This document shows, piece after piece, positions 18,108 to 28,961 of a DNA stretch of 64,000 bases. Position 1 is the first letter of the stretch. Every line of letters begins with the position of its first letter. Source of the DNA: Prochlorococcus sp. AG-355-I20 (GTDB taxonomy: Bacteria; Cyanobacteriota; Cyanobacteriia; PCC-6307; Cyanobiaceae); the NCBI GenBank assembly GCA_003280895.1, contig QCDM01000004.1, positions 1 to 64,000 on the forward strand, read 5' to 3'. The notes under the pieces were generated by a model, which ran no database searches, was not told where the DNA came from, and worked only from the letters and a program-made list of their open reading frames with translations. A program made the position numbers and the translations under genes.

Positions 18108-19858
18108 TGAAAAAAAACAAAAAAATTGTTCGTCTAATACCACTAGATCAAAGAAGATTTAAATTTCTCTATGTTTTTAGTTTGCTACTAATATTTTGTT
18201 TATTTGGTAGGTTAGTTAAATTGCAAGTCTTTAACGCATCTGATTTGCAAAGGAAAGCTAGATTAATACAGTCTTCTAAAATTAACGCCTTAAAAAAAAG
18301 GAGATCAATTGTTGATAGAAATAATAGACTAATTGCTTACGATAAACCTCTCTACAAATTATGGGCCCATCCACAATATTTTAATTTTCCAGGTGATTCA
18401 ATTAATAGAGTTCGAAGTATCGAAGAAGTTACTGAAAAATTGTCTCCTATCCTGGATATAGATGGTGAAATACTATTAAGTAAATTTAATAATAAAATCA
18501 GTGGTATCAGGCTTTTGGATAAGATTTCTGAGGAAAAAGCAGAAAAGATTAAGAACCTCCAAATAAGCGGAATTGATTTGTTTAAATATTCGCAGAGATA
18601 TTATCCCCAAGGAGAGCTTTACTCTAATCTTGTAGGTTTTGTTAATGATGAGAATAAAGGTTCAGCAGGTTTAGAGCTCCATTTAGATAATCAAATGAAA
18701 GTTTTTAATAAAAGTAATTTAATAAAAAGAGGAGGAGATGGAACTCCTCTACCGGATAGTTCGGCTCCAGGTGATTTTATTTATGATTACAAAAGTTTAG
18801 GACTAACTATAGACTCAAAATTACAGAAAGCGTCATTCAATGCAATATCAAAGCAAGTAAGCGAATGGAAAGCAAAGAAGGGATTTGCAATAGTTATGGA
18901 TGTTAATGATGGTGGGATCCTCTCCTTGGTTACAGTCCCTTCATATGATCCAAATAAATTTTGGCAGTATGATTCTGAACTCTTTAGGGGTTGGTATTCT
19001 CAAGATTTATTTGAGCCTGGTTCAACTTTTAAACCTATTAATCTTGCCTTAGCGTTAGAAGAAAAAGTAATCCAGAAAGATGGATTAGTTGAAGATATTG
19101 GAAAGATTAAGGTTGGAGGATGGACACTTTCAAATTGGAATAAAAAAGGTAATGGATACATTGACTATCCAAAAGTATTGCAGGTTTCAAGTAATGTTGG
19201 GATGGTAAAAATAATGCAAAATTTAGACCCCACAATTTATTGGGATTGGCTACAAAATTTAGGAATAAATAAAAATTTAGAGACTGACTTATTTGAATCA
19301 ACTGCTGGCCAACTAAAGAGAAAAGATTTATTTGTAAATCAATCAATTGAACCTGCCGTAACTTCTTTTGGTAAAGGGTTCTCAATCTCGCTCCTTAAAT
19401 TGGTTCAACTTCATGCGGCTATAGCAAACGGGGGTTTTGAAGTGACTCCACATGTAACCTCAACTTTCAAAGAAAGAGTTAATAAAAATCCAAAAAAACA
19501 ATTTTTTTCACACGAAGTCTCTAAAACTGTTCTTGAATGGATGGAGAGTGTAGTTGAAAAAGGTAGTGGATCTGGAGTAAAAATCGAGGGTTATAGGATA
19601 GCGGGGAAAACGGGCACTTCCCAAAAAGCTTTAAATGGTTCATATACAAGTAAAAAAGTTTGCAGTTTTGTAGCGACCTTGCCAGTTAATGATCCGAAAT
19701 ATGCTGTCCTTGTAGTCGTTGATGAGCCATCAAAATCTTATGCATATGGCTCAACTGTTGCTGTACCAGTTGTTAAAGAAATTATCGAGAGTTTGATAGT
19801 AATTGAAAAAATACCTCCCAAGATTAAAGATCATGGAATGATTGTTAAAAAACCCTAA
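18107..19858 (+). CDS. ftsI: Septum peptidoglycan transpeptidase FtsI (class B PBP)
   Basis: Cross-links septal peptidoglycan in division. ATG at 18107 is preferred over the TTG one codon earlier. One membrane anchor (about residues 18-38) precedes the dimerisation domain. The transpeptidase domain has the 'EPGSTFKPI' serine motif near 298, 'VSSNVGMVKIM' (SxN) near 360 and 'AGKTGTSQKA' (KTG) near 500. The 583-residue length is normal. The start overlaps the FtsL-like gene by one base. Confidence 0.95.
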   Translation: MKKNKKIVRLIPLDQRRFKFLYVFSLLLIFCLFGRLVKLQVFNASDLQRKARLIQSSKINALKKRRSIVDRNNRLIAYDKPLYKLWAHPQYFNFPGDSINRVRSIEEVTEKLSPILDIDGEILLSKFNNKISGIRLLDKISEEKAEKIKNLQISGIDLFKYSQRYYPQGELYSNLVGFVNDENKGSAGLELHLDNQMKVFNKSNLIKRGGDGTPLPDSSAPGDFIYDYKSLGLTIDSKLQKASFNAISKQVSEWKAKKGFAIVMDVNDGGILSLVTVPSYDPNKFWQYDSELFRGWYSQDLFEPGSTFKPINLALALEEKVIQKDGLVEDIGKIKVGGWTLSNWNKKGNGYIDYPKVLQVSSNVGMVKIMQNLDPTIYWDWLQNLGINKNLETDLFESTAGQLKRKDLFVNQSIEPAVTSFGKGFSISLLKLVQLHAAIANGGFEVTPHVTSTFKERVNKNPKKQFFSHEVSKTVLEWMESVVEKGSGSGVKIEGYRIAGKTGTSQKALNGSYTSKKVCSFVATLPVNDPKYAVLVVVDEPSKSYAYGSTVAVPVVKEIIESLIVIEKIPPKIKDHGMIVKKP

Positions 19859-19948
19859 AATTTTCCAATTTTATAAATATTTAGTTCATTATCTGATGAT
19901 TTCATCAAGAATAAAAGCTAATTTATATATATATATGATTATCTAGAT

Positions 19949-20950
19949 ATGAAATCAATTTTAGAACAATTGTCATCAATGACCGTTGTTGTTGCTGATA
20001 CTGGAGATTTAGATTCGATAAAAAAATTTCAACCAAGGGACGCCACTACCAATCCATCGCTAATACTTGCTGCTGCTAAGAACCCTGATTATGTGAAATT
20101 AATTGATAAAGCTTTAGAAAGTTCAGAAAATGCATTGCCCCAAGGATTCTCCGAAATTGAATTAATTAAAGAAACTGTTGACCAAGTTTCAGTATTTTTT
20201 GGAAAAGAAATATTGAAAATTATTTCAGGGCGCGTATCTACAGAAGTTGATGCAAGACTAAGCTTTGACACTAAAGCTACTGTAGAAAAAGCGAGAAAAT
20301 TGATCAATCTTTACAAAAATTTTGGAATTGAAAAGGAAAGGATTCTGATTAAGATTGCTGCAACTTGGGAGGGAATTAAGGCAGCTGAAATTTTGGAAAA
20401 AGAGGGTATTAGGTGCAATTTAACTTTACTTTTTAACTTCTGCCAAGCGGTAACTTGTGCTAATGCAAAGATAACTCTAATTTCTCCGTTCGTTGGCCGT
20501 ATATTGGATTGGCATAAAGCAAAAACTGGTCAAACTAGTTTTGTTGGTACTGAAGATCCTGGTGTTATTTCGGTTACACAAATATATAAGTACTTTAAAG
20601 AAAAGGGATTCAAGACAGAAGTAATGGGAGCAAGTTTTAGAAATCTTGATGAAATAAAAGAATTAGCAGGTTGCGATCTTTTAACAATTGCACCAAAATT
20701 TCTTGAGGAACTGAAAAAAGAAAAAGGAAAGTTAGTTAGAAAATTAGATCTAAGTACCCAAATAAATGACTCTACTGACTACGTATTTGAAGAAAAAGAT
20801 TTCAGATTAAGCATGTTAGAAGATCAAATGGCAAGTGAAAAGCTTAGTGAAGGTATCACAGGATTCAGCAAGGCTATAGAAGAATTGGAAGAGCTGCTAC
20901 TTAAAAGATTTTCAGAAATTAAAAATCATAAATTGATTTCTGCTAATTAA
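19949..20950 (+). CDS. tal: Transaldolase
   Basis: Transfers dihydroxyacetone units between sugar phosphates in the pentose phosphate pathway. The 333 residues are the TalB type: '[26 protein letters not shown]' at the N-terminus and '[32 protein letters not shown]' with the Schiff-base Lys near residue 133. '[10 protein letters not shown]' and '[23 protein letters not shown]' follow. In marine cyanobacteria this step belongs to night-time carbon oxidation, and cyanophages carry their own transaldolase of the TalC type. Confidence 0.97.
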   Translation: MKSILEQLSSMTVVVADTGDLDSIKKFQPRDATTNPSLILAAAKNPDYVKLIDKALESSENALPQGFSEIELIKETVDQVSVFFGKEILKIISGRVSTEVDARLSFDTKATVEKARKLINLYKNFGIEKERILIKIAATWEGIKAAEILEKEGIRCNLTLLFNFCQAVTCANAKITLISPFVGRILDWHKAKTGQTSFVGTEDPGVISVTQIYKYFKEKGFKTEVMGASFRNLDEIKELAGCDLLTIAPKFLEELKKEKGKLVRKLDLSTQINDSTDYVFEEKDFRLSMLEDQMASEKLSEGITGFSKAIEELEELLLKRFSEIKNHKLISAN

Positions 20951-20974
20951 ATTTAAGTTTGAATTGAAAAAGAA

Positions 20975-22108
20975 TTAAGCCCCACTTTTTGTTATTAGTC
21001 TTCTGATAACTCTTTTTGCAATATCTTCGTAACTCATTTCTCCTGATAATATTTGAGCAATACGTTTAGGTGCTGTTTTTCTTTTGACACCTAATTGGTA
21101 TCCAGTTCTAGGAAATCTATAAAATACCTGAGCTATTCTCCTACCCCAAGCCATTGATTTCCCCCAAATGTCGTTAATTTTTTTCGTATAAAAATTTAAA
21201 TTATCTATTTTTCCTGTTAAACACTGATCTATATATTCTGCAGCATAAAAACTGCTAATTAAAGATGGTCTAATTCCTTCAGCTAAAAATGGATCACATA
21301 GAGATGCTGCATCACCAACCGCTAAAACTTTTTCACCATTAATTGAGTGGAAGCCATTCCATATTCTCAATTTCTTACTAATTGTTTTATAAGGAAAATT
21401 ATCAAAACCGAAGCTTCTGATAACTTGTTTATTTATAGCCTGATTTTCTAATAGACCATTATTTATAAAAGTACCTAAACCAATATTTAGGCTTTCTCTT
21501 AGGGGGAACGCCCATGCAAAACCATATTTTATAAATCCAAACTCAAATCTAACTGCATCTCTGGGTATTTCCCCTAACCCTTTTAATCTTAATGAGATTG
21601 TGTTGGCAAATTTCGGTTTTTTTGGCCCTAAATTGAAATAACTCGCCCATTTCGATTGGGACCCATCTGCTATTACAAGAAATTCTGTAATATATTTTAT
21701 TTTGTTACTGCAAGTAATTTCCCATTTATCATTTTTTTTTATGATTTTTTCTATCAATAATGGCCTTATTATCTGAGCTCCATTACTCAAGGATTCATCA
21801 AGTAATAGTTGATCTAGTTTTTCTCTTTTTACAATCCAAAATGGGGATTCACCAGTCAGATCAGCAGTTACATTATCTGCAGCCTTCCATCTGAATTCAA
21901 CATTCTTAATTTTTGATTCTATGCAATCTTCTATATCTAAATGAAGAAATCTTTGCATTGAAGATGCCATCCCACCAGCACATGGTTTGTGATCTTGGAA
22001 TTTTTCTTTCTCAATAATTAAAACTGAATATCCTTTCTTTGATAGGTTAAGAGCAGTGGAAGATCCTGATAAACCTCCACCAATTATTACAACGTCAAAT
22101 CCTATCAA
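20975..22108 (-). CDS. FAD-dependent oxidoreductase, geranylgeranyl reductase family
   Basis: The 377-residue flavoprotein has an N-terminal Rossmann dinucleotide site '[32 protein letters not shown]' and the family motif '[13 protein letters not shown]'. The second FAD-binding motif is '[26 protein letters not shown]' near residue 270. This architecture is that of the geranylgeranyl reductase/halogenase-like group. It is distinct from canonical ChlP in its N-terminus; the isoprenoid or other substrate is unknown. It overlaps frr by 4 bp, so it is probably translated with it. Confidence 0.85.
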   Translation of the reverse strand: MIGFDVVIIGGGLSGSSTALNLSKKGYSVLIIEKEKFQDHKPCAGGMASSMQRFLHLDIEDCIESKIKNVEFRWKAADNVTADLTGESPFWIVKREKLDQLLLDESLSNGAQIIRPLLIEKIIKKNDKWEITCSNKIKYITEFLVIADGSQSKWASYFNLGPKKPKFANTISLRLKGLGEIPRDAVRFEFGFIKYGFAWAFPLRESLNIGLGTFINNGLLENQAINKQVIRSFGFDNFPYKTISKKLRIWNGFHSINGEKVLAVGDAASLCDPFLAEGIRPSLISSFYAAEYIDQCLTGKIDNLNFYTKKINDIWGKSMAWGRRIAQVFYRFPRTGYQLGVKRKTAPKRIAQILSGEMSYEDIAKRVIRRLITKSGA

Positions 22109-22653
22109 ACTTTTAGAATTTCCTTCTCTTTCTCAGACAATTTGGTTTCTATTAAAGCAATGAATTTATCAGTAATTTTCTGAATTTCAGATTGATTATC
22201 TCTCGATTCGTCAATAGAAATAAGGCCATCTTTTTCGTCTTTTTTTTCTTTATCAACAGCATCTCTTCTAATATTTCTCAAAGCTACTTTTCCTTCCTCT
22301 GCATATTTAGAGGCTAATTTACAAAATTCTTTTCTTCTTTCTTCCGTTAAAGGAGGAACATTTATTCTTATTACTTTCCCGTCATTATTTGGAGTAATTC
22401 CTAAATCACTCATAGAAATAGATTTCTCTATAGCTTGTAAACATGAAATATCGAAAGGTTGAATTGAAATTGTTTGCGAATCAACAGTGCTTATTGTGGC
22501 AAGCGATTTGATTGGAGTTTCTGCCCCGTAGTACTCAACACTTACTCTGTCTAACAAGGAAGCATTAGCTCTGCCTGTTCTAATTGTATTAAAGTTTCTT
22601 TGTGTGGCTTCAATACTTTTATTCATATTTTCTTGAATTTCTTTTTCTTTCAT
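22105..22653 (-). CDS. frr: Ribosome recycling factor
   Basis: Splits post-termination ribosomes together with EF-G. The 182 residues have normal length. '[43 protein letters not shown]' is at the N-terminus and '[34 protein letters not shown]' in the middle, both signature stretches. It follows pyrH by 22 bp, the standard bacterial pyrH-frr order, and its end overlaps the flavoprotein gene. Confidence 0.98.
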   Translation of the reverse strand: MKEKEIQENMNKSIEATQRNFNTIRTGRANASLLDRVSVEYYGAETPIKSLATISTVDSQTISIQPFDISCLQAIEKSISMSDLGITPNNDGKVIRINVPPLTEERRKEFCKLASKYAEEGKVALRNIRRDAVDKEKKDEKDGLISIDESRDNQSEIQKITDKFIALIETKLSEKEKEILKV

Positions 22654-22675
22654 AATTAAATAAATTAAATGATCT

Positions 22676-23380
22676 CTAACTAATTAGAGAGCCTATTGGC
22701 TCACCAGCAACAGCTTTAGAAATGTTCCCTTTTTTGAATATATCAAAAACCATAATAGGTATATTATTATCTTTGCAAAGTGCAATCGCAGTACTGTCCA
22801 TTACTGCAATTTCATCACTAAGAACTTGTTGATAACTGAGAGAGGAATATTTTTTTGCATCTTTAAATTGATTTGGATCACGATCGTATACTCCATCAAC
22901 TTTAGTTGCCTTCATAACAACTTCAGCGTTTATTTCTGCTGCCCTCAAGGCTGCCGTAGTATCAGTTGTAAAAAATGGATTTCCGCATCCACCTCCGAAA
23001 ACTACAACTCTACCTTTTTCTAAGTGCCTCATGGCTCTTCTTCTGATGTAGGGTTCGGCAATTTCCTGCATTTCGATTGCTGTTTGCACTCTAGTTGCAA
23101 CTCCTACTCTTTCAAGACCATCTTGAAGTGAAATTGCATTCATTACTGTTGCGAGCATCCCTACATAATCAGCCGTTGCGCGATCCATTCCGTCTGCAGA
23201 TCCTTTAAGCCCTCTAAAAATATTTCCACCGCCAACAACTATTGCAAGTTGTACATTATTTTCGACTACTTTTGAAACATCCTCTGCAATTGACTGAACT
23301 ATAGCAGGATCAATACCATAAGGTTTTTCACCCATTAGTGCTTCACCACTAAGTTTTAAAAGAACTCTTTTGTAAGTCAT
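22676..23380 (-). CDS. pyrH: UMP kinase
   Basis: Hexameric bacterial UMP kinase making UDP from UMP. The 234 residues carry '[21 protein letters not shown]', '[10 protein letters not shown]' for phosphate binding, '[24 protein letters not shown]', and '[25 protein letters not shown]'. It is first in the pyrH-frr-flavoprotein group; the 127-bp spacer behind cobO probably holds its promoter. Confidence 0.98.
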   Translation of the reverse strand: MTYKRVLLKLSGEALMGEKPYGIDPAIVQSIAEDVSKVVENNVQLAIVVGGGNIFRGLKGSADGMDRATADYVGMLATVMNAISLQDGLERVGVATRVQTAIEMQEIAEPYIRRRAMRHLEKGRVVVFGGGCGNPFFTTDTTAALRAAEINAEVVMKATKVDGVYDRDPNQFKDAKKYSSLSYQQVLSDEIAVMDSTAIALCKDNNIPIMVFDIFKKGNISKAVAGEPIGSLIS

Positions 23381-23507
23381 TCAATAATTGTACTTTTAAG
23401 ACCTTAGCAAGTAAATGCACCAAATTTATTTTTTGTTCAGATATTGCTTGCGTCTTTAAACATTTCTAAACCTGCTTGAAGAAATTTTAAATAATAATTT
23501 ACTTCAA

Positions 23508-24200
23508 CTAAAATTCAACACACTTTTGTGCTTTTATTCCTTGTTCTTTAAATGGATGTCTTATAAGTTTCATTTCTGTAACTAGATCAGCATAATTGAT
23601 AATTGAATCAGATGCTCCCCTTCCAGTTAAAACAATATGATTTTTTCTATTATTTAAGCTTTTTAAAAAAGTGATTATTTCTTCGGGTGCAAGATAACCA
23701 AGTTTTGTCGCAATATTAATTTCATCAAGAATAATAAGTTTAAAAGATTCGTTTTGTATGTATTTTTTGGCTAGTTGCCAAGCCTCTTGAACTAATTTTT
23801 CATCTCTTATTCTGTCTTGTGTTTCCCAAGTAAATCCCTCTCCTAATGAATGCCAAGATATATTTGAAGACAAGTTTTTAAGTGCTTTTTCTTCTCCAGT
23901 GGTCCAGCCTCCTTTGATAAATTGAATTATTGCTACCTTATATCCATGCCCTATCGTCCTTAAAGCCATACCTAAAGATGCAGTTGTCTTGCCCTTGCCA
24001 TTTCCTGTGAAAACAATCAATAATCCTTTTTTTGTTTTTCGAATTTGCAGTCTTTCGGCCTGAATATCTTTTCTTTGCTGCATTCTTTTTTTATATGAGC
24101 TCTCATCGATATCACGTGATAATTTACCTCCCATTCCAAGTTTATTTGCTTGATTATCGAGGTTAATTATTTTTTCGGAGGATGAAGTTTTTTCTTGCAT
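23508..24200 (-). CDS. cobO: Cob(I)alamin adenosyltransferase, CobO/BtuR type
   Basis: Adds the adenosyl group to the corrin cobalt. The 230 residues contain a Walker A 'IVFTGNGKGKTTASLGMALRTIGHGYKVAIIQFIKG' near residue 62 and 'FKLIILDEINIATKLGYL' (Walker B-like) near 150, with 'VLTGRGASDSIINYADLVTEM' before the C-terminus. The N-terminal 50 residues are a polar extension. It lies just downstream of the integrase-family gene (34 bp) on the same strand, and cobK is elsewhere in the window. Confidence 0.94.
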   Translation of the reverse strand: MQEKTSSSEKIINLDNQANKLGMGGKLSRDIDESSYKKRMQQRKDIQAERLQIRKTKKGLLIVFTGNGKGKTTASLGMALRTIGHGYKVAIIQFIKGGWTTGEEKALKNLSSNISWHSLGEGFTWETQDRIRDEKLVQEAWQLAKKYIQNESFKLIILDEINIATKLGYLAPEEIITFLKSLNNRKNHIVLTGRGASDSIINYADLVTEMKLIRHPFKEQGIKAQKCVEF

Positions 24201-24234
24201 ATGACTCTTATTTTTATTTAATTATTATAAATCT

Positions 24235-25404
24235 TTAAATATTTTTAACTCTCTTAACTTTTAAAAGTGCATTATTTACTGCCTGTTGTTGATCTCTTTT
24301 AGTAATCCAGTGGTGATAAGTTTGAGTATGTAAACTAACCGAATGTCCCATCATTCTGGCAGCCACAGTATCAGGTAAATCATAAAAAATTGTTCTAACT
24401 GCCCAAGCATGCCTTAGATCATAAGGTTTTATATGTAAAGAGTAACGCTTAAACTGGTCTGTAATTTTTTTTCCAATATTCTGTAAGGTTGTAATTTTAA
24501 GGTCTCTATTAATGTTTGGTAGAAGTTCTGGATTTTCACCAAGTTTTGATAATTCGAACTTTTCCACCCATTCAGGATGAAATGGCCAAACTTGATGTTC
24601 CCCAGTTTTAGTCGTAGGTAAAACTCTAATAATTTTGTCCCCAAAATTAGTAAGAGAACTTAAATCACAAAAAAATACTTCATGATTCCTTAATCCATAT
24701 GTAGCCATCAGACCAAAAACAAATTTCCAAGAATTGTTTGGTATCTTCTCCCAAAGTTTCTCTATTAATTCGTCTTTAGGTAGATCCCTAAATCCTGCTT
24801 TGTTCAGACCATATCCTCTAGAATTTAATTTCCAATCTTCTGGTAGTTTAATGTCCAAAAACTTAGCCAAAACACTTAAAGAAGTAGCGCATTGTTTCCT
24901 ACTTCTGGTACCTTCCTCATAACTTTCAAGTGTTTTTTGAAATATTTTTTCTAAAGCTTCATTCTCATAGTCATTGTAAATATTTAGGATTCTTTTCATA
25001 TATGGTTTGTAAGAACTTCTCCAAGTAGTTTTTCTAGTGCTTGTTCGAAAATCACTTTTATTTTCTTTAAAAAAAAATTCCTCAAATTGATTTAATCTTT
25101 TTGGAAATTCAAACCCATCTTTTATTTCTTTTTTATAAGGCTTGCCTATCCAATTAATCCAATCGAATTGGTTTAATTCTAATTGCAAATTGATTAATTG
25201 TAATTTTTTTTTGGCCTCCTCTAATCCAGAAATATCAGCTTTTAAACCAAGAGATATTCTTTGAATTTTAAAGTTATTGTTATCTTCTTTGGAGGGTAGT
25301 GAACCACGAATATTTAATTTCTCTCCTCTTTTCTCAATTTTAAGCTTGCTGCCTTGAGTAGCAAATTTATCATTGACATTATTAATTTCCTGAATTACGT
25401 TCAT
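24235..25404 (-). CDS. Tyrosine recombinase (phage integrase family), lone
   Basis: The 389 residues include an N-terminal arm-type DNA-binding region (resembling DUF3596, about 20-85), a core-binding region, and a C-terminal catalytic domain. The expected catalytic set is visible: R239 in 'YGLRNHE', K266 in 'TTKTGEH', R331 in 'YDLRHAW', H354 in 'MMGHS' and the Tyr nucleophile Y363 in 'TYHHW'. The usual His two residues before the second Arg's Leu is Tyr328. No tRNA, attachment repeats or phage genes lie nearby; both neighbours are core metabolic genes. Product, target and mobility are unknown. Confidence 0.85.
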   Translation of the reverse strand: MNVIQEINNVNDKFATQGSKLKIEKRGEKLNIRGSLPSKEDNNNFKIQRISLGLKADISGLEEAKKKLQLINLQLELNQFDWINWIGKPYKKEIKDGFEFPKRLNQFEEFFFKENKSDFRTSTRKTTWRSSYKPYMKRILNIYNDYENEALEKIFQKTLESYEEGTRSRKQCATSLSVLAKFLDIKLPEDWKLNSRGYGLNKAGFRDLPKDELIEKLWEKIPNNSWKFVFGLMATYGLRNHEVFFCDLSSLTNFGDKIIRVLPTTKTGEHQVWPFHPEWVEKFELSKLGENPELLPNINRDLKITTLQNIGKKITDQFKRYSLHIKPYDLRHAWAVRTIFYDLPDTVAARMMGHSVSLHTQTYHHWITKRDQQQAVNNALLKVKRVKNI

Positions 25405-25469
25405 TTACTTATATAATTGACCATATAATGACGTTTTTAATGTTGATTTTCAATCTTCATAAATTTTAA

Positions 25470-26645
25470 ATGGATAAAATTGGCGTCTTACTAATGAATT
25501 TAGGAGGGCCTGAACGCATTACTGATGTAGGGCCATTCTTATACAATCTTTTTTCTGATCCAGAAATTATCAGGACCCCTTTCCCTGTTTTTCAAAAGCC
25601 CCTAGCTTGGTTAATTAGCACGCTTAGGAGTACTACTTCACAACAGGCTTACCTTTCTATAGGGGGAGGTTCACCTATTAGAAGGATAACTGAACAACAA
25701 GCAAGAGAATTACAATCTAAATTAAGAAACAAGGGATTTAACGCTACCACTTACATCGCTATGAGATATTGGCATCCTTTTACCGAATCAGCAATTGCTG
25801 ATATGAAAGCGGATGGCATAGATCAAGTAGTTGTAATACCTTTGTATCCACATTTTTCGATAAGTACAAGTGGTTCGAGCTTTAGGGAATTAAAAAAATT
25901 GCGAGATTCTGATGATGAATTTAAGAAGGTTCCAATGAGATGTGTAAGGAGTTGGTTCAGTCAAGCAGGTTACTTAAAGTCTATGGTTGAATTAATTTCT
26001 GAACAAATTTCACATTGTGAATCACCTTCAAAAGCCCATATATTTTTCACTGCTCATGGAGTTCCTAAGAGTTACGTAGAGGAAGCTGGAGACCCTTACA
26101 AACAACAAATTGAAGATTGTGCTTTATTAATTATTAATGAGTTGGAAAAATGTTTAGGGCATAGTAACCCTCATACACTTTCTTATCAAAGTAGAGTTGG
26201 TCCTGTTGAATGGTTGAAGCCTTATACAGAAGAAGTGTTAGCTGATCTTGGAAGGTTAAATGTTAATGATTTGATTGTGGTCCCAATTAGTTTCGTTGGA
26301 GAGCATATCGAAACATTGCAAGAAATTGATATTGAATATAAAGAAATTGCCGAAAAGGCTGGTATTAAAAACTTTCGGAGAGTTAAGGCTTTAAATACTC
26401 ATCCTACTTTTATTGATGGCCTTAGTGATCTAGTGATTTCCTGTTTGGAAGGACCTCTCGTTAATTTAGAAGAGGCTTCGCAGTTGCCTGAAAAAGTTAA
26501 ACTTTATCCCCAAGAGAAGTGGCAATGGGGTTGGAATAATAGTTCAGAAGTATGGAACGGAAGGGTGGCAATGATTATTTTTCTTGTGCTTTTTATTGAA
26601 CTTATTTCAGGCTCTGGGCCTCTACATAAATTAGGCATTTTATAA
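25470..26645 (+). CDS. hemH: Ferrochelatase with C-terminal chlorophyll-binding-like segment
   Basis: Inserts Fe2+ into protoporphyrin IX at the end of heme synthesis. Of 391 residues, about 1-320 are the enzyme ('[30 protein letters not shown]' and '[18 protein letters not shown]' with the metal-site His). The remainder is a linker and one membrane helix with '[20 protein letters not shown]', the chlorophyll a/b-binding (HLIP-like) signature typical of cyanobacterial and plastid type II ferrochelatase. The tail likely anchors it in the thylakoid and senses chlorophyll supply. ilvB follows after 136 bp. Confidence 0.97.
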   Translation: MDKIGVLLMNLGGPERITDVGPFLYNLFSDPEIIRTPFPVFQKPLAWLISTLRSTTSQQAYLSIGGGSPIRRITEQQARELQSKLRNKGFNATTYIAMRYWHPFTESAIADMKADGIDQVVVIPLYPHFSISTSGSSFRELKKLRDSDDEFKKVPMRCVRSWFSQAGYLKSMVELISEQISHCESPSKAHIFFTAHGVPKSYVEEAGDPYKQQIEDCALLIINELEKCLGHSNPHTLSYQSRVGPVEWLKPYTEEVLADLGRLNVNDLIVVPISFVGEHIETLQEIDIEYKEIAEKAGIKNFRRVKALNTHPTFIDGLSDLVISCLEGPLVNLEEASQLPEKVKLYPQEKWQWGWNNSSEVWNGRVAMIIFLVLFIELISGSGPLHKLGIL

Positions 26646-26781
26646 AAAACAATTGAAATTTATTAGATAATTTTTAATTTATTAAAAGATTATTTTGAAT
26701 ACATTTCTGACATTACATTTCTAAATGAGGCAAAAGTATTTAATTAAGTTTAATATTTAAAGTAAATATTGAATTTCTTTA

Positions 26782-28545
26782 GTGACTCTTACTTCGAGAT
26801 CCTTTTTAAAGGGTAGTTCAAAACATGAAAATCCAGTTTGGATAACTGGTGCAGATGCACTAATGGATTCTTTAAAAATTCATGGAGTAAAAGTTATATT
26901 TGGATATCCAGGAGGAGCCATACTACCAATTTATGATGCTGTTCATAAGGCAGAACAAGAAGGTTGGTTAAAGCATTATATGGTTAGGCATGAACAAGGT
27001 GGTTCACATGCGGCTGATGGATATGCAAGATCTACTGGTGAAGTAGGAGTATGTTTTGGGACCTCAGGCCCGGGCGCAACAAATTTGGTAACTGGAATTG
27101 CCACTGCGCAAATGGATTCAGTCCCCCTAGTTGTAGTTACAGGTCAAGTCCCAAGAACTGCTATAGGTACAGACGCTTTTCAAGAAACTGATATTTTTGG
27201 TATAACTCTTCCAATAGTGAAACATTCATGGGTAATAAGAGATCCTTCAGATATAGCGAAAATAGTTTCTGAAGCTTTTTTTATAGCCTCATCTGGAAGA
27301 CCTGGCCCTGTTTTAATTGATATACCCAAAGATGTAGGTCAGGAGTTCTTTAATTACCAAAGAGTTTTGCCTGGTGAGATTATTCCTAAAGGATTTAAAA
27401 GGAATGGAGAAATTAATGATTCCGATATCAATAAAGCAATTAAATTAATAGAAGATTCTGAAAGACCTCTTCTTTACGTAGGTGGTGGGGCAATATCTTC
27501 AGGTGCTCATGATGAAATAAAAACTTTGGCAAAGAATTATCAAATACCAGTTACCACAACCTTAATGGGGAAGGGCGCTTTTGATGAAAAAGATAATTTA
27601 TCAGTAGGGATGTTAGGAATGCATGGAACTGCTTACGCAAATTTCGCTGTTACAGAATGTGATCTTTTAATTGCTATTGGAGCCAGATTCGATGATAGGG
27701 TGACAGGAAAATTAGATACTTTTGCACCTAATGCAAAGGTAATTCATATAGATATCGACCCAGCAGAAGTTAATAAAAATAGACGTGTAGATGTTGCAAT
27801 TGTTTCAGATGTTGCAAAAGCTGTTCTCAAAATTAATGAACAATCTCTAAAAAACAAACTTACTTGTCAAACAAAAAACTGGTTAGAAAAAATTGATTTT
27901 TGGAAAAATAAACACCCTCTATATGATCCGCCTAAAGAAGGAGAAATTTATCCTCAAGAGGTTCTTTTAAAAGTGAGAGAATTTTTACCAGAAGCTTATG
28001 TAACTACAGATGTAGGACAACATCAGATGTGGGCTGCTCAATATCTTAGGAATTCTCCAAGAAAATGGATTAGTAGTGCAGGCTTAGGAACTATGGGTTT
28101 TGGATTGCCAGCGGCAATTGGAGTAAAAGCAGCATTGCCTGACTCAGATGTAATTTGTATTGCAGGTGATGCAAGTGTCTTAATGAATATTCAAGAATTA
28201 GGAACTTTATCTCAATATGGTCTAAAGGTTAAATTGATTATTATAAATAATCGCTGGCAAGGGATGGTAAGACAATGGCAAGAAAGTTTCTACGATGAAA
28301 GATATTCCTCATCCGATATGAGTTGCGGTGAACCTGATTTTGTAAAACTTGCTGAGTCTTTTGGAGTTAAAGGATACTTGATTTCTGATAGAAAACAATT
28401 ACAGAATGAATTAAAAAATGCGCTTGATCATGACGGCCCTGCCTTGATTAATATCCTTGTCAGAAGAGGTGAAAATTGTTATCCAATGGTGCCTCCTGGT
28501 AAAAGTAATGCTCAAATGGTTGGATATGTTAATTGTGAAGACTAA
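26782..28545 (+). CDS. ilvB: Acetolactate synthase large subunit
   Basis: Thiamine diphosphate enzyme of valine, leucine and isoleucine synthesis. The 587 residues start at GTG 26782 and carry '[17 protein letters not shown]' and '[19 protein letters not shown]' (catalytic Glu). Next are '[25 protein letters not shown]' and the ThDP motif '[31 protein letters not shown]' near residue 460. The small subunit gene is not adjacent. An AT-rich imperfect hairpin follows the stop. Confidence 0.97.
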   Translation: MTLTSRSFLKGSSKHENPVWITGADALMDSLKIHGVKVIFGYPGGAILPIYDAVHKAEQEGWLKHYMVRHEQGGSHAADGYARSTGEVGVCFGTSGPGATNLVTGIATAQMDSVPLVVVTGQVPRTAIGTDAFQETDIFGITLPIVKHSWVIRDPSDIAKIVSEAFFIASSGRPGPVLIDIPKDVGQEFFNYQRVLPGEIIPKGFKRNGEINDSDINKAIKLIEDSERPLLYVGGGAISSGAHDEIKTLAKNYQIPVTTTLMGKGAFDEKDNLSVGMLGMHGTAYANFAVTECDLLIAIGARFDDRVTGKLDTFAPNAKVIHIDIDPAEVNKNRRVDVAIVSDVAKAVLKINEQSLKNKLTCQTKNWLEKIDFWKNKHPLYDPPKEGEIYPQEVLLKVREFLPEAYVTTDVGQHQMWAAQYLRNSPRKWISSAGLGTMGFGLPAAIGVKAALPDSDVICIAGDASVLMNIQELGTLSQYGLKVKLIIINNRWQGMVRQWQESFYDERYSSSDMSCGEPDFVKLAESFGVKGYLISDRKQLQNELKNALDHDGPALINILVRRGENCYPMVPPGKSNAQMVGYVNCED

Positions 28546-28575
28546 TTTTTTTAAATTTGTCAATTTAAAAATTAA
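28543..28575 (+). terminator. Weak AT-rich hairpin after ilvB
   Basis: Immediately after the ilvB coding region a T-rich stretch can pair with an A-rich stretch around the loop TGTC (stem of about 13 A-T pairs with two unpaired T). It would be a weak intrinsic terminator at best; the next gene begins 65 bp downstream of ilvB. Confidence 0.3.
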
Positions 28576-28610
28576 CTTTAAGATAATCTAAAAACTTAGA
28601 TATTTCTGAA

Positions 28611-28961
28611 TTGAAAAAATTATCAAAAATTTTAATAATAGCCTGCTTGATTGTTCTTAATCCTGTAATAGTTAACTCGGCCGAAATTCTTCAAATTAAA
28701 AGTTCAAATACTATTTTGGTGGGGGATCAAAATAGGAATTTAACGATTGGACTATTTTGTGTAGATGTAAATGAAATTGATGAGCTTGAAGCAACTAATT
28801 TACTTAAGAGTGAATTCCCAAGGGGAAGCAAAGTGAAAATAAAACCTTTTGGTTTCAAAGATAATGTTTTGTTAGCCAAAGTTTTTAATATTAAAGGTAC
28901 TAAGGAGATGACCGAATTATTAGTTGCTAAAGACTTAACTAGTGAAATTTGTCCAAGTTAA
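28611..28961 (+). CDS. Small exported protein resembling a thermonuclease fold
   Basis: The 116 residues begin at TTG 28611 with a clear signal peptide ('KILIIACLIVLNPVIVNSAE', cleavage probably after NSA). The mature part reads 'TIGLFCVDVNEIDELEATNLLKSEFPRGSKVKIK' then 'DNVLLAKVFNIKG' and 'ELLVAKDLTSEIC', an order of strands and helices like the staphylococcal nuclease domain, but lacking the catalytic Arg/Asp/Glu pattern. Inference only: a non-catalytic SNase-like periplasmic protein. It is convergent with pgeF (0 bp gap). Confidence 0.6.
   Translation: MKKLSKILIIACLIVLNPVIVNSAEILQIKSSNTILVGDQNRNLTIGLFCVDVNEIDELEATNLLKSEFPRGSKVKIKPFGFKDNVLLAKVFNIKGTKEMTELLVAKDLTSEICPS

Noticed and set aside
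24235..25470. Attachment site or tRNA for the integrase
   Set aside because: No tRNA and no long direct repeat in the flanks; only the recombinase gene itself is supported.
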